Below, piece by piece: positions 53,560 to 64,000 of a stretch of 64,000 nt of DNA; the first letter of the stretch is position 1, and each line of letters opens with the position of its first letter. The stretch spans positions 391,001 to 455,000 of the forward strand of contig JAPXFQ010001502.1 of NCBI GenBank assembly GCA_028564705.1. Direction: 5' to 3'. The notes under the pieces are model-generated. The model did no database searches. It was given only the letters and a program-made list of their open reading frames with translations, and was not told the DNA's origin. This DNA is from Apricaphanius iberus. Taxonomy: Eukaryota; Chordata; Actinopteri; Cyprinodontiformes; Aphaniidae. Both the position numbers and the translations under genes were made by a program.

Positions 53560-55138
53560 TGGTTTGTACTCAACCCCTTGTTCACTTTTCTCTCCTTCTT
53601 CCTTCCCCTCCTCCTTTCCGTCCACTGTCATCTCTAATCAGCTGTATTTTCAGTTTCCCTCCTCCCCGTCCACCTCTGGTGCCTCCCATTCACCTCCTGT
53701 CAGTTATTTTTTTCTCCTCGTTTTTCTCGGTTACAACGGAACATCTCATAAACACTCTGAGTACTCAGAACTTTTACTGTCTGACACAAACAGACAGTCT
53801 CTGTGTTTTACCACCCAAGCCTTGGCTGGCAGTTTGTTGGAAAGTTGTAAACTTTATTACTGGGTTAGCGTTTGAACACAACTAATGCCACACAATGTCA
53901 GTTTATTGAAGCATATAGGCTTTTCTTTTTATCTTAGACACAACTTTTATCGTGTTACAAGAAATTCATTCAAACATACACTTAGGCCAACATTGGCTTT
54001 TGGTTGTTTTGAAGGGAAATCAATAAATTTTGACAAGATTCTATAATTGAAAGCAAAAGAAATGAAAAATTGTGTTAGACAAAGCTAAAGTATTAAATAA
54101 GTAGCCTATTTTCTTTGCAAAGCATATAGAACTTTAAAAGTTAATACAATTTCAACTTGATTGGGTCAAAAGAAAAAAAGAAAACATTTTGTTTGCTTAT
54201 CTCTTTAACATATGGTTGGATAAATGTAATTTTGTCCCAGAAAGTGAGGGGGAAGTTTTAAGCGAATATGGGGTTAACAAAAATAAATAAATAAATATTA
54301 CATCTATGGCATTTTCTAAATAATTTGAGACGCTAACAGAACTGTTGCTATGACCTATGTTACTGAAGAGGACAGAAATAAAGTTAAAATGGTTCGAGCT
54401 AACTTCTGTTTACATCCAAGCTAACATTAGCACCGCAGCACAGCTAGCTGAATCATGAAAAGTAGAGGTATAAAAAACAAATATAAGCCAAAACTTCAGA
54501 CTTTATAACATTGGTGATCTGCATTTCATTTTTTTGTTTTGTTTATGGTATTGTTGCTGTAGGACAAATGAAAGCATTCACGTCCACTTATGGTTCTTAT
54601 GGATACAACCTAGCATAAGCACTGCAACACAGTTAGCCACCACAGGACTTTACTAAAATAACATTTAAAAAAAATAAGGGTCATTACTTTGATATGTAAA
54701 ACATTTGTTATCTATGAATTTTATTTTTTGTTAGCTGTGGCACGATTAGGATAAGAACAAAAAATATATTTAAAAAATGAAAGCAAGTGAACTTATAGAT
54801 CTATAGTTCATGTAAGCTAGCACTCACACTACAACACAGCCCAGCTAACTGTTACATGAAGCTGGAAAAATATCATCTTAAAAATAATAGCTATTACTTA
54901 GGTTTTTGTAGTATTAGTCATTACATTGTTGTTGATGACGACAGCAATAAAAAGTAGAAAAGATTTAACCACTTGTGCTCTAATTTTATACCACACAAGC
55001 TACCCTTGGCTCTCCAGCACAGCCAGCTTCCATAGGAAGCTAGAAACAACAAATTGAAAACTGTCAAAAATCTTTCTTCAAATTGCAATAAAAAGTGTTG
55101 GTGGTGTTGAGTTGTTGCTTTAATGTCTGTAAGTAGAT
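53560..55138. other. Upstream flank of ednra, non-coding
   Basis: Pyrimidine-rich DNA to about 53,700, then A/T-rich sequence with several GCTAGC/GCTAAC motifs. No TATA box or CpG island stands out, so the ednra promoter is not located. No gene is recognised. Confidence 0.4.
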
Positions 55139-55237
55139 ATTATGACTACAGATAATAACAATGCCATTTTTTTCAAACCGATACAATACTGATACTAATA
55201 CCGATACTTGGATTTGAGTACTTGCTGATACCAACTA

Positions 55238-55312
55238 CATATATATACACACACACATTTACATACACACACACATATAGATATATATATATATACACAC
55301 ACACATATACAT

Positions 55313-55387
<75 letters not shown>

Positions 55388-55406
55388 CACACACACACAT
55401 ATACAT

Positions 55407-55458
<52 letters not shown>
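55238..55458. repeat. (AT)n/(AC)n microsatellite, left arm
   Basis: Alternating blocks of AC and AT dinucleotides, about 220 bases, at the left junction of the insertion. Confidence 0.95.
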
Positions 55459-55504
55459 TATGGCATGCCGTTCAGGAAAAATATTATATATTTATATTGA
55501 CATG

Positions 55505-55912
55505 TTTGAATATATGGAATGAACCTTGAATATATGGAATGAACGTCTGAATATATTGAATCAACCTTGAATATATGGGAATGAACGTCTGAATATATTG
55601 AATCAACCTTGAATATATGGAATCAACCTTGAATATATGAATGGAACGTTGAATATATTGAATCACCCTTGAATATGTGGGCAATTCAACTTGAATATAG
55701 GAATGAACCTTGAATATATTGGAATGAACGTCTGAATATATTGAATCAACATTGAATATATGGAATGAACCTTGAATATATGGAATGAACGTCTGAATAT
55801 ATTGAATCAACCTTGAATATATGGAATCAACCTTGAATATATGGAATGAACGTCTGAATATATTGAATCAACCTTGAATATATTGAATCAACCTTGAATA
55901 TATGGAATCAAA
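55505..55912. repeat. 20-bp satellite array, left arm
   Basis: About twenty units of the type GAATATATGGAATGAACCTT, with variants GAATATATTGAATCAACCTT and ...GAACGTCT. The array is preceded by a unique 45-base lead TATGGCATGCCGTTCAGG..., also found inverted at 63.1 kb. Confidence 0.92.
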
Positions 55913-55997
55913 GTTTGGCCTCAAGGATTATGGGTAATGTAGTAGATTGGTATGGCTGTCTGAATGCTGAAGTTGGCTTCCATTTATAATTAGGAAA

Positions 55998-57873
55998 ATG
56001 CCTAAAAGGTTACTCCAACTGATGTTTCACTGTTTAAAGAATCTGTGTTTTGTAGTTTTTAGACTAGGGCAGATTAAAGCTGCTTGGATCAGTGAGAAAT
56101 TAGGTGGAATTGCCCTTTGGCCGTGTCCCGAATCAGAGGCTAGAATCAGAAGCCAACTTCAGCCTCATGCTGGAGGAACCATGTTATCACTCGACACCAC
56201 AGCTGCAAGAACAAGCTCTGGATGTTCGCCTGGAGACCGACAGCTGAAATGGGTAAGTTTAGATATTTATATGATGATGAATGTGATTCAGTATACCCGT
56301 ATATGTGACTGTAAACACATTAAAACATGTGAACTGCAGTTAGCAGCAGGTTGCAGTTAGCTTGTGCTTTGCGACCTACAGTAGTTTGATGTGCTAACAT
56401 CTCTGTGTGTGCTTTATATTCTTGTAAAATCAGTGTAATTAGGTTTATTCCAGATAAATTATGTGGTGTTTGGTTTTTATCCAAATGTTGTCGATTCAGA
56501 CGCTAACACATAAACCAAGGGAATAAATATGCTGGGCGTGCATCAAATGATGCCAGTGTTTTTGTTTGATATCATTGCAAATCCTAATGTAGTCATAGTG
56601 ACATAAACAACCAACAACAAATAAAGCCGTTCTCGCTCAGGCGGAGCGCAACGCTACAGAGCTCAGCAGGGGTCCGGTGCAGAAATAAGATCATCCTGGA
56701 TAGTTTTCATTCACTAGCCCCTTTCAAAAGACAATCCTGCCATCAGTGCTGGCATTAATACTGCCCATCAATGAGCCTTCTTAATTACTTCAACTATACA
56801 GTAGCCTACTACTTTGTAACTGTAGTGCATGATGTAAATATTGTCAATAAATTTTTCGCTGCTGTTACAGTACAACCAAATTTCCCCATGCCAGTAATAT
56901 TACCCGAATATGCGGATGATTAATGTTTAAGTAACGGCCAGTGAGCGTTCAGGGTCAACCTTCAGACTGACTGCCAGATAAACTAATTCGACTTAAAACT
57001 ATCCGTTTTGAAATAATTAAACCACTTGGTTTAATTCAGTTTTAATTACAGGCTGACTTTGTGAAACAGGTTTTGGAATAAAATACTTTGAATAAAACTG
57101 GCTAAAATATAAAATATATCTTTTAGTGAAAATTTACAATTCAGTAATGTGTTTTATAAATAAATCCATGAAAATTTAAAAGAAAAAGACAAATATTTGA
57201 ATACTAATGAAACTAACTTTATAGAATTAATACAGGCGTTTACAGTTTCTGTTTTCTTTGATTTTTTAAATACTGGCTTTTTTATTTACAAAATGCATCA
57301 TTGATTATTGTTCTATTTGTTTTTCGGCGGAGTTGATAGGATCTTGGAGATAATCCAGGAACTAAAGGAACTGATGCTCTTTCCTTAGCAACATAAAATT
57401 GCATCATCACTTCTTTTCCAACTTTTATTCTTAGAAATCAAGAATATGTTTTTATGACCTCACTGACTTCTCTTTTAAATGTGACACTTTTCAGAATATT
57501 TTAAAGATGTTGTAAAGTACCTACAGAATATTTCTTTGTGAATAACCCTTACATACATAAACTGAATGAAATTAAATACATAGGTTCTGTAATTGTCATG
57601 AATTGAATTGTCAAACAGAAGTTAAATTAAAGGTAGTTGTTCAGTTAAGAACATTAGCATGACTTCCTGTGATTTGATTTCTTTTTTAACGGAATTCACA
57701 ACTAATCATATTTGGTCAGCAACGGAATAAAAGTGCATAACACTTGTTTCATTGGTGGTTCACCTTTTCTGTCTTTTGTCCCTCAGTATGACGTGTCTGG
57801 GCCAACCTTCCCCTTCGTGTATCCACTACTTTTCCTTCTGGATTGGCACCTAACCGGGGAACATCAAGGTTGA
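55998..57873 (+). CDS. Putative two-exon ORF of unknown function (113 aa)
   Basis: Exon 1 (55,998-56,252) runs from ATG to CTGAAATGG before GTAAGT. Exon 2 (57,787-57,873) follows TTTTCTGTCTTTTGTCCCTCAG, stays in phase and ends YDVSGPTFPFVYPLLFLLDW then HLTGEHQG and TGA. Two AATAAA hexamers lie 30-60 bases after the stop. No domain is recognised. Part of exon 1 (GGCCGTGTCCCGAATCAGAG) resembles a dispersed fish repeat, so this may be chance. Confidence 0.3.
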
Positions 57874-58379
57874 TGAAGAGCCACAAGGAAAATCTTTGAC
57901 CACAAATAAATTTTCATAACAAGAATAAAACATTCATCTATCTTTCACAGCTTTCACTATTGTTTTTTTCCCTGTATAATAATCTGTGCTTAAAACATTT
58001 TAGCAGTTAATTCTGATCTTACTTTAACAATAAGGAAAATGATTTATGAGGTCACTGGTGTTCATGGCTAACCAAAAACAGGTTTTTGTTTTAGTTCTGT
58101 GTTGTATTGTATCTGAACACACTTTTCAATCAGCACATGCAGGAATTCAACACATTAACCACAAAGAGTGGGATATGATTCTGTATTCTAGAACTGGAAA
58201 TTCAGAGATTTTGAGGTGCCTAAATCTTTTCCAAGTTTATTTTAAAGCACAACTGGACACGTAACAAAGCTGTTGCCTTTAAAAAAATGTTATAACGCTT
58301 TCTGCAGCAGACATTCTGTCAATTATCGTAGCTAGTTGGCATGAAAAGGAGAAAGAGGAACCCTGTGCTCTGACATTGT

Positions 58380-58890
58380 GTAGATGAGTTCCTTGGGTTC
58401 CTTCTAATGCCAGACAATGCTAGACCTCATGTGGCTGGAGTGTGTCAGTACTTCCTGCAGAATGGAGAGATTGATAATGGACTGGCCTGTCCGTTTCCCA
58501 GACCAGAATCCAGTTGAGCTCATCTGGGGCATCACGTCGTGTTCCATCCACCAACACCACGTTACACCACAGATGAGAGTTGGTGGATGTTTTAGTCCAG
58601 GTCTGGGAGAAGATCCCTCAGGAGATCATCCGCCACCTCATCAGGAGCATGCCCGGTGTTGTAGGGAGATCGTACAGGCAGGTGGAGGCCACAATACTGA
58701 GCCTCATTCTGACTTGTTATAAGAACATTAAATCAAAGTTGGATAAGCCTGTAATGTGTTTTCTACTTAAATTTGGAGTGTGACTTCAAATCCAGACCTC
58801 TCTGGGTTCAATTTGATTTCCATTGATAATTGATCATTCTATTTGTATAATTGTTTTGTCAACTATGTAAAGAACAATGTGTTTAATAAG
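58380..58890 (+). mobile_element. Tc1-like transposase 3' half
   Basis: FLLMPDNARPHVAGVCQYFL, then after a frameshift MDWPVRFPDQNPVELIWGI. The same 3' untranslated words (GATAAGCCTGTAATGTG) are shared with the copy at 49.4-49.94 kb. Confidence 0.8.
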
Positions 58891-58892
58891 AA

Positions 58893-59385
58893 TAGAGTAA
58901 AATAATCCTTTAATTGTCCCATAAGGGGAAATTTGGTCTTAAAAGCAGCAACAACAAAAACACATATACAAACTGAACAGGAAACAGAACAGAAAGAAAA
59001 TATTTACATGTACAATACTTACAAAAACAGGTTAAGTACAGATAAGGTGTTAAACCCAGGTTGAGTGCAAACAGCAGGATACTTAAAGATGTTTAAATAA
59101 TTAGAATTTTAGAAAAGTGCAGATTCCGCATTTACTGTGCCTTAAAAAGTATATGTAAGTAATTTCCAATAAGTTAGTATATAGTCTGTGAAAAAGAATG
59201 TGCAAGTTATAACAGTAGTAGTGTTCGGTTGATTAGTGCAATTTACAGCAGTAATGTAAAAATCTATGTTGGAAGCAGTATTGATTATAAAATCTGACAG
59301 CTGCATAAAGTAAGGACCTGTAGAAATACTCCTTCATGAATCTAGGATGCAGCAGTCTGTCACTGAAGGACCTCTGCAGTTCAAC
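58893..59385 (-). mobile_element. LINE 3' end fragment
   Basis: The minus strand carries CAGAGGTCCTTCAGTGACAG ACTGCTGCATCCTAG, related to 60,220-60,330. It ends in a tail complementary to CCTTTAATTGTCCCATAAGG GGAAATTT, the 3' signature of a fish non-LTR family. Confidence 0.65.
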
Positions 59386-59865
59386 ATTTATTTTAATCGT
59401 TATGGTCTAGGATGTGCTATTTTAGTGTTTATTTTTTGAGGTTGGGTTTATGTAATCCTTCTTTAGTGGATGGATTTCAAAATGTACCATTTATTTATCA
59501 ATGAAATAATGTTTCTTTTATAATCAGTATATTTAATTAAAAAAAGAGAGGATGCAAAAAAAAATTAAACTATTTGTTATAATACCATCTTCACTTAAGT
59601 GAAGCAATATAGTTTGTAAATCCCAAGAGGAAAATTATAAAATTTGCTGACAAATTATAAGATCATTTTGTGATCATCCATATTGCAGATGAGTATCATA
59701 GCTCATCAGTAAGAAACACATGGATGCTTTATGTCAGAGATTACCAATGGGGAAGAAAAAATCCCTCCAATATATTTTACCCTTTTTCTATGTATATACA
59801 GTATAACAACTGGAGATAGTGATGCAAAGAAGGATTATTCATAAAATTAAAACAAATTATGGACA

Positions 59866-60430
59866 ACCCTGATCATCCTCTTCATGAGACTATCCTACAG
59901 CAGCAAGCTCTGTGGTAAGGATCAGAGCAGACTACCTGCTGAGCGTCTGAGGTCATTTGGAGTCCAGGGAGCGCTGTTAAAGACCTTCTATGACCCTGTG
60001 GTGACTTCTGTCATTTTTTACATTGTTGTATGTTGGAGCATTAGTATATCGACAGCTGAGAGGAAGAGATAAGATAAACTCATCAGGAAGGCCAGCTCTG
60101 TTCTAGTACGCACCCTGGATCCAGTACAGGTGGTTGGAGACAGAAGGACTCTGGTTAAAATAACATCTCTAATGGAGAGAATCTCCCACCCCATGCATGG
60201 AAATGTTGCTGGATTGTAGAGCTCCTTCATTGACAGACTGCTGTATCCTAGATGCAGGAAGGAGCTTTTCTGCAGGTCCTTCCTCTCTGCAGCTGATAGA
60301 CTGTTCAATCAAATCTGCTGCCAACAAACATGGATGTTTACATCAGCTCTGTATATTGTTCTAATCAACAGAACAACACCACTACTGCTATAAATTGTAC
60401 CAATTTCTTTTTAAATCTATATATACTATC
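59866..60430 (+). mobile_element. LINE RT C-terminal remnant
   Basis: The frame reads RLRSFGVQGALLKTFYDPVV, then WSISISTAERKR, a stop, and SLMERISHPMH. This is the common fish non-LTR RT tail (RLRSFGV...FYxSVV...CWG). Two in-frame stops show decay. It belongs to the same family as the inverted fragment at 58.9-59.4 kb. Confidence 0.7.
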
Positions 60431-60905
60431 AGGTTGGATGTTGAATGTTGGTGGACAGCCATTTTCAGGTCTCCAGAGATGCTCAATTGTGTTTGGGTCA
60501 AGGATCTGACTGGGCCAGTCAAGAACGGTCACAGAGTTATTCCAAAGCCACACCATTTTTTATTTTAGGTGAGTGCTTAGGTCACTGTCGTGTTGAAAGG
60601 TGGAGCTTCAACCCAGTCTGGGGTCCTAATTACTCTGGTAGAAGTTTTCTTGCAGGATGTACTTGGCCGTATTCATCTTTCCTTCAGTTACAACCAGTTC
60701 TGTCCCTGCAGCTGAAAAACACCCCCACAACATGATACTCCCACCGCCATGTTTTACTGTAGGGTTTTGTTGGGCTGCTAAGGAGCAGTGCCTGGTTTTC
60801 TCCACATATACCACTTACAATTAAGGCCAGAAAGTTCAATCTCAAGCAGATTCTTTTTATTTTTTTTCCCACAGTGACAACCACTGATTGTGGCCCCATT
60901 AACTT
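60420..60905 (-). mobile_element. Tc1-like transposase remnant
   Basis: The minus strand contains [20 protein letters not shown] then [17 protein letters not shown], a classical Tc1 block. PSQILDPNTIEHLWR (for PSQSPDLNPIEHLW) is in a neighbouring frame. Frameshifts separate the parts. Confidence 0.82.
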
Positions 60906-62169
60906 CATGTTAACAATAAAAACCTCCCATTTTAAACGTAAAATATGAAAAGTTCACCTACTGTGGCCTAAGCAAGTCACAAATACCTCTATTCGCATGG
61001 ATCTGAACTGCACATACAGTAGCCAATTGTTTTGAGTTTTGGACTTCTAAGGATTTAGGCCATATCCACACATAGCCGTTTAATAAAAAACCCAAAGATT
61101 TTCCACCGCTTCTTTAGAAAAAAAATCCGGATAAATGTGTTTTTCAGCACTTTCATAGACATGGCAAACCTGTAGGGGCAATAGTTCTCCCAAATCCTAT
61201 CCACTCAGAGTAACTTTCTATTCTCTATATTCAGCCTGCAGCCGTAACAGAGCTCTAAAAGTAAACAAACAAAACATGCTTTGACAATTGATGATTCCAA
61301 CACAGCTCTAAGGGCATAAATGCTGTTTCTGAGTGTAAATGCAGCTTGTGAAGTTACAGCACTTAAAACTCAGTTTTCATCCGTCCACACATAGTTGCTG
61401 AAAATGGAGAAATAGCACATCTCCAATTTGGCCAGATTTAAAAAAATGTTGGGTTCTTTTGTGCCGAAAATCTCAGTTTACGTGTGGATGACAGGCCAAA
61501 TCGTAGAAAAATATCTCAGTTTTCTGAGATACCCAGCTACATGTGGACAAGGCATTAAATGTTCTGAAAGCTGAATCTGTGCTCCACTACCACACTGGAG
61601 ACTGAAATACAATCATCATCTTAGTTTTAACTGCTTCAGCGGGAGTAAGTTCAGTAGTAAGCACAACTTCTGTACAGGGTTACGGTTTTTGGAGCAGGAC
61701 TGTGACTGCTCCAAAGCCTCCGTAAATCTTGAAACACACTGCTAGCTCATTGATAATGAGATGCCATGAAATTATGCACAAATGCTTCAAATGTAAATCT
61801 CTTGTCTGCACGACAAACGGACAAATTAATCTGTCAAAATTACAGAAACCCTCCATATTTATCCGCTACTGTAATAACTGCCCCCCCCCCCCAAAAAAAA
61901 AGGTCAAATAAGGAAATAATCCCTGCTTTTCATGAATTGGACGATACATATATCTCTCGCTTTTGACAAAGTCCAATTTGTTTTCAAGGTTTCAAAAACA
62001 GGAAAATTCCTAATGAGAAGTTAGAAATTAAATAACTGAGATTCAGTTGTTGAAATAGGCAACTTGATGCCTAAATCATAAAGTTCATCTCAGCAAAACC
62101 ATTAATTTAACACATAATGAAAGGTATGATAATCTGCTACAATACCCATAATACTAAGGCCTAAGGTTT

Positions 62170-63075
62170 CATTCCATATATTCAAACTTCATTCCATATA
62201 TTCAAACTTTCATTCCATATATTCAGACTTTCATTCCATATATTCAAACTTCATTCCATATATTCAGACTTTCATTCTATATATTCAAACTTCATTCCAT
62301 ATATTCAAGGTTCATTCCATATATTCAGACTTTCATTCCATATATTCAAACCTTTCACTGTAAAAAATCAAACTTTCATTCCATATATTCAGACTTTCTT
62401 CTTTTATATCTAAATACTTAATTCATATATTCAGACTTTCATTCCCGTTATCAGATTTATTCATATATTCAGACTTCATTCCCAAGCCAACTCCCACTGA
62501 CTCACATATTCAGCTTTCATTCCATATATTCAAGGTTCATTCTATATATTCAAACTTCATTCCATATATTCAAACTTCATTCCATATATTCAGACTTTCA
62601 TTCCATATATTCAGACTTTCATTCCATACATTCAAACTTCATTCCATATATTCAGACTTTCATTCCATATATTCAAACTTATGCTGGTGTATTCAGAATT
62701 CCCCCCCACCCCCGTTCATTCCATATATTCAGACTTTCATTCCATACATTCAAACTTCATTCCATATATTCAGACTTTCATTCCATATATTCAGACTTTC
62801 ATTCCATACATTCAAACTTCATTCCATATATTCAGACTTCATTCCATATATTCAGACTTTCATTCCATACATTCAGACTTTCATTCCATACATTCAAACT
62901 TCATTCCATATATTCAGACTTTCATTCCATATATTCAAACTTCATTCCACATATTCAGACTTTCATTCCATATATTCAAGGTTCATTCTATATATTCAAA
63001 CTTCATTCCACATATTCAGACTTTCATTCCACATATTCAGACTTTCATTCCATATATTCAAGGTTCATTCAATAT
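62170..63075. repeat. 20-bp satellite array, right arm (inverted)
   Basis: About 40 units of the type TTCATTCCATATATTCAAAC or ...TTCAGACT, the reverse complement of the left array. Some units are degenerate around 62,360-62,500 and 62,680-62,715. Confidence 0.93.
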
Positions 63076-63127
63076 ATTCCAACATATCAATATAAATATA
63101 TAATATTTTCCTGAACGGCATGCCATA

Positions 63128-63319
63128 ATATATATTATATATATATATATACATACACACACACACATATATATATATACATACACACACACACATATTA
63201 TATACATATATATATACATATATATATACATATATACATACACACACACATATATACACACACACATATACACATACACACACATATATATACACATACA
63301 CACACATATATATACACAT

Positions 63320-63368
<49 letters not shown>
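63128..63368. repeat. (AT)n/(AC)n microsatellite, right arm
   Basis: About 240 bases of alternating AT and AC/CA blocks, mirroring 55,238-55,458. Confidence 0.95.
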
Positions 63369-63371
<3 letters not shown>

Positions 63372-63571
63372 CAGATAGGCCAGGATGCTTGTACAGGGAC
63401 TCAGAGCTTGAACTCTTTTTTACCTCTCATTCCTCCAAACCTTGTGGTATCAGGTAAAACAGTTTTATTCTCCTCTCTCCCTACACCGTCTTGATGTCTA
63501 GTCCCCTAATGTATACCGATGCAGTACATAAGAATGCTATATATCGGTAACGGTGCATCCTTAATTATGAC

Positions 63572-64000
63572 TAAATTTCTTTTGTACAGACTGAATTGGG
63601 TCTAAATCCATAACAATGATATTGCTACACTTTGGGCTCAGGCAAAATCAGTTGCACCAACAAAATGTGTATAATTTAGATATTAAAACTTTATCAAACC
63701 ATATAATAATCTAATAAGTTACTAACAATGGTAAATCACACATATTTAAACAGCCAGAGCTGCAGAAATTCTGTTAAATAGCAACTGCTTTTTTTCAGAC
63801 TATGTCAACTTGATTATGCCATTTTGCACAAGAAATATCATAAAAAATATCTACTAGTTTAATCTTTTGTGCTTTCACTCCAATATACGCCACATCAGCA
63901 AGATTTTTTTTCTCTAAACTGACCCACAGCTTTGTTTCTCAGGACAAATGAGCCGTGAAAAGCAAAAAACAAAAAGATAATGGAGCCTTGATAAAAACTT
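63572..64000. other. Right flank, non-coding
   Basis: A/T-rich sequence after the target duplication. No gene or repeat signature is recognised. Confidence 0.5.

Larger units (their letters stand above)
55147..63563. mobile_element. 8.4-kb insertion block bounded by hAT MITE ends
   Basis: The left end TACAGATAATAACAATGCC then CAAACCGATACAATACTGAT, and the right end TATCGGTAACGGTGCATCCTTA, belong to the MITE family seen at 21.7, 29.3 and 42.0 kb. Both are flanked by the identical 8-mer ATTATGAC (55,139-55,146 and 63,564-63,571). A roughly 400-bp MITE has therefore been opened by about 8 kb. The inserted DNA has inverted arms (55,459-55,955 and 62,120-63,127) and simple-repeat borders. No transposase explains its size. 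Confidence 0.8.

Noticed and set aside
55173..55456. Open frames rich in Tyr-Ile/Val-Cys
   Set aside because: Translations of the AT/AC microsatellite; not genes. The same applies to frames at 63,058-63,327.
62170..63075. Regularly spaced repeats as a possible CRISPR array
   Set aside because: The units are contiguous 20-bp satellite repeats without unique spacers in a vertebrate genome.
62681..63103. 140-codon frame of repeated FHSIYSDFH-type units
   Set aside because: Translation of the 20-bp satellite array; the repetition comes from the DNA repeat.

Overview
This window is vertebrate nuclear DNA, almost certainly from a teleost fish. It holds spliced genes with GT-AG introns and a FISNA-NACHT/LRR/B30.2 immune receptor of the fish-expanded NLR type. 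It is also dense in fish-type repeats: Tc1-like and hAT DNA elements, L2-type LINEs, a Penelope-like fragment and microsatellites. The species cannot be named from the sequence alone.

Layout. (1) About 0-5.5 kb, minus strand: a fish NLR gene reconstructed from six exons (N-terminal exon, linker exon, FISNA-NACHT, two LRR exons, PRY-SPRY). It carries two frame-breaking lesions and is probably a pseudogene. A second copy of its N-terminal exon, identical over 95 bases, lies at 10.57 kb inside a local segmental duplication. (2) About 5.5-21 kb: repeat-rich intergenic DNA. It contains nested LINEs, a 589-bp MITE, a 5'-truncated L2 LINE with an intact RT frame and a 28S rRNA fragment lodged in its 3' untranslated part, and a 1.5-kb element with long inverted repeats. 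(3) 21.1-29.0 kb, minus strand: the complete 11-exon coding region of tmem184c (439 aa), with a CpG-rich candidate promoter near 30.6-30.9 kb. (4) 34.1-52.0 kb, minus strand: the complete 7-exon coding region of an endothelin receptor type A gene, ednra (459 aa), with probable non-coding 5' exons up to about 53.5 kb. Its introns are full of DNA transposons. (5) 55.1-63.6 kb: an 8.4-kb block bounded by the two ends of one hAT-type MITE and a perfect 8-bp target duplication. It contains inverted microsatellite and 20-bp satellite arms, a putative two-exon ORF, and Tc1 and LINE relics.

The ednra-tmem184c neighbourhood matches, from memory, the arrangement of EDNRA and TMEM184C on human chromosome 4q31. 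This suggests a conserved syntenic block with a fast-evolving NLR locus next to it. Nothing suggests that the three genes form a common pathway. Exon coordinates were derived by hand from splice consensus, reading-frame continuity and family knowledge. Every junction in tmem184c and ednra keeps the frame. No alignment or database search was run.
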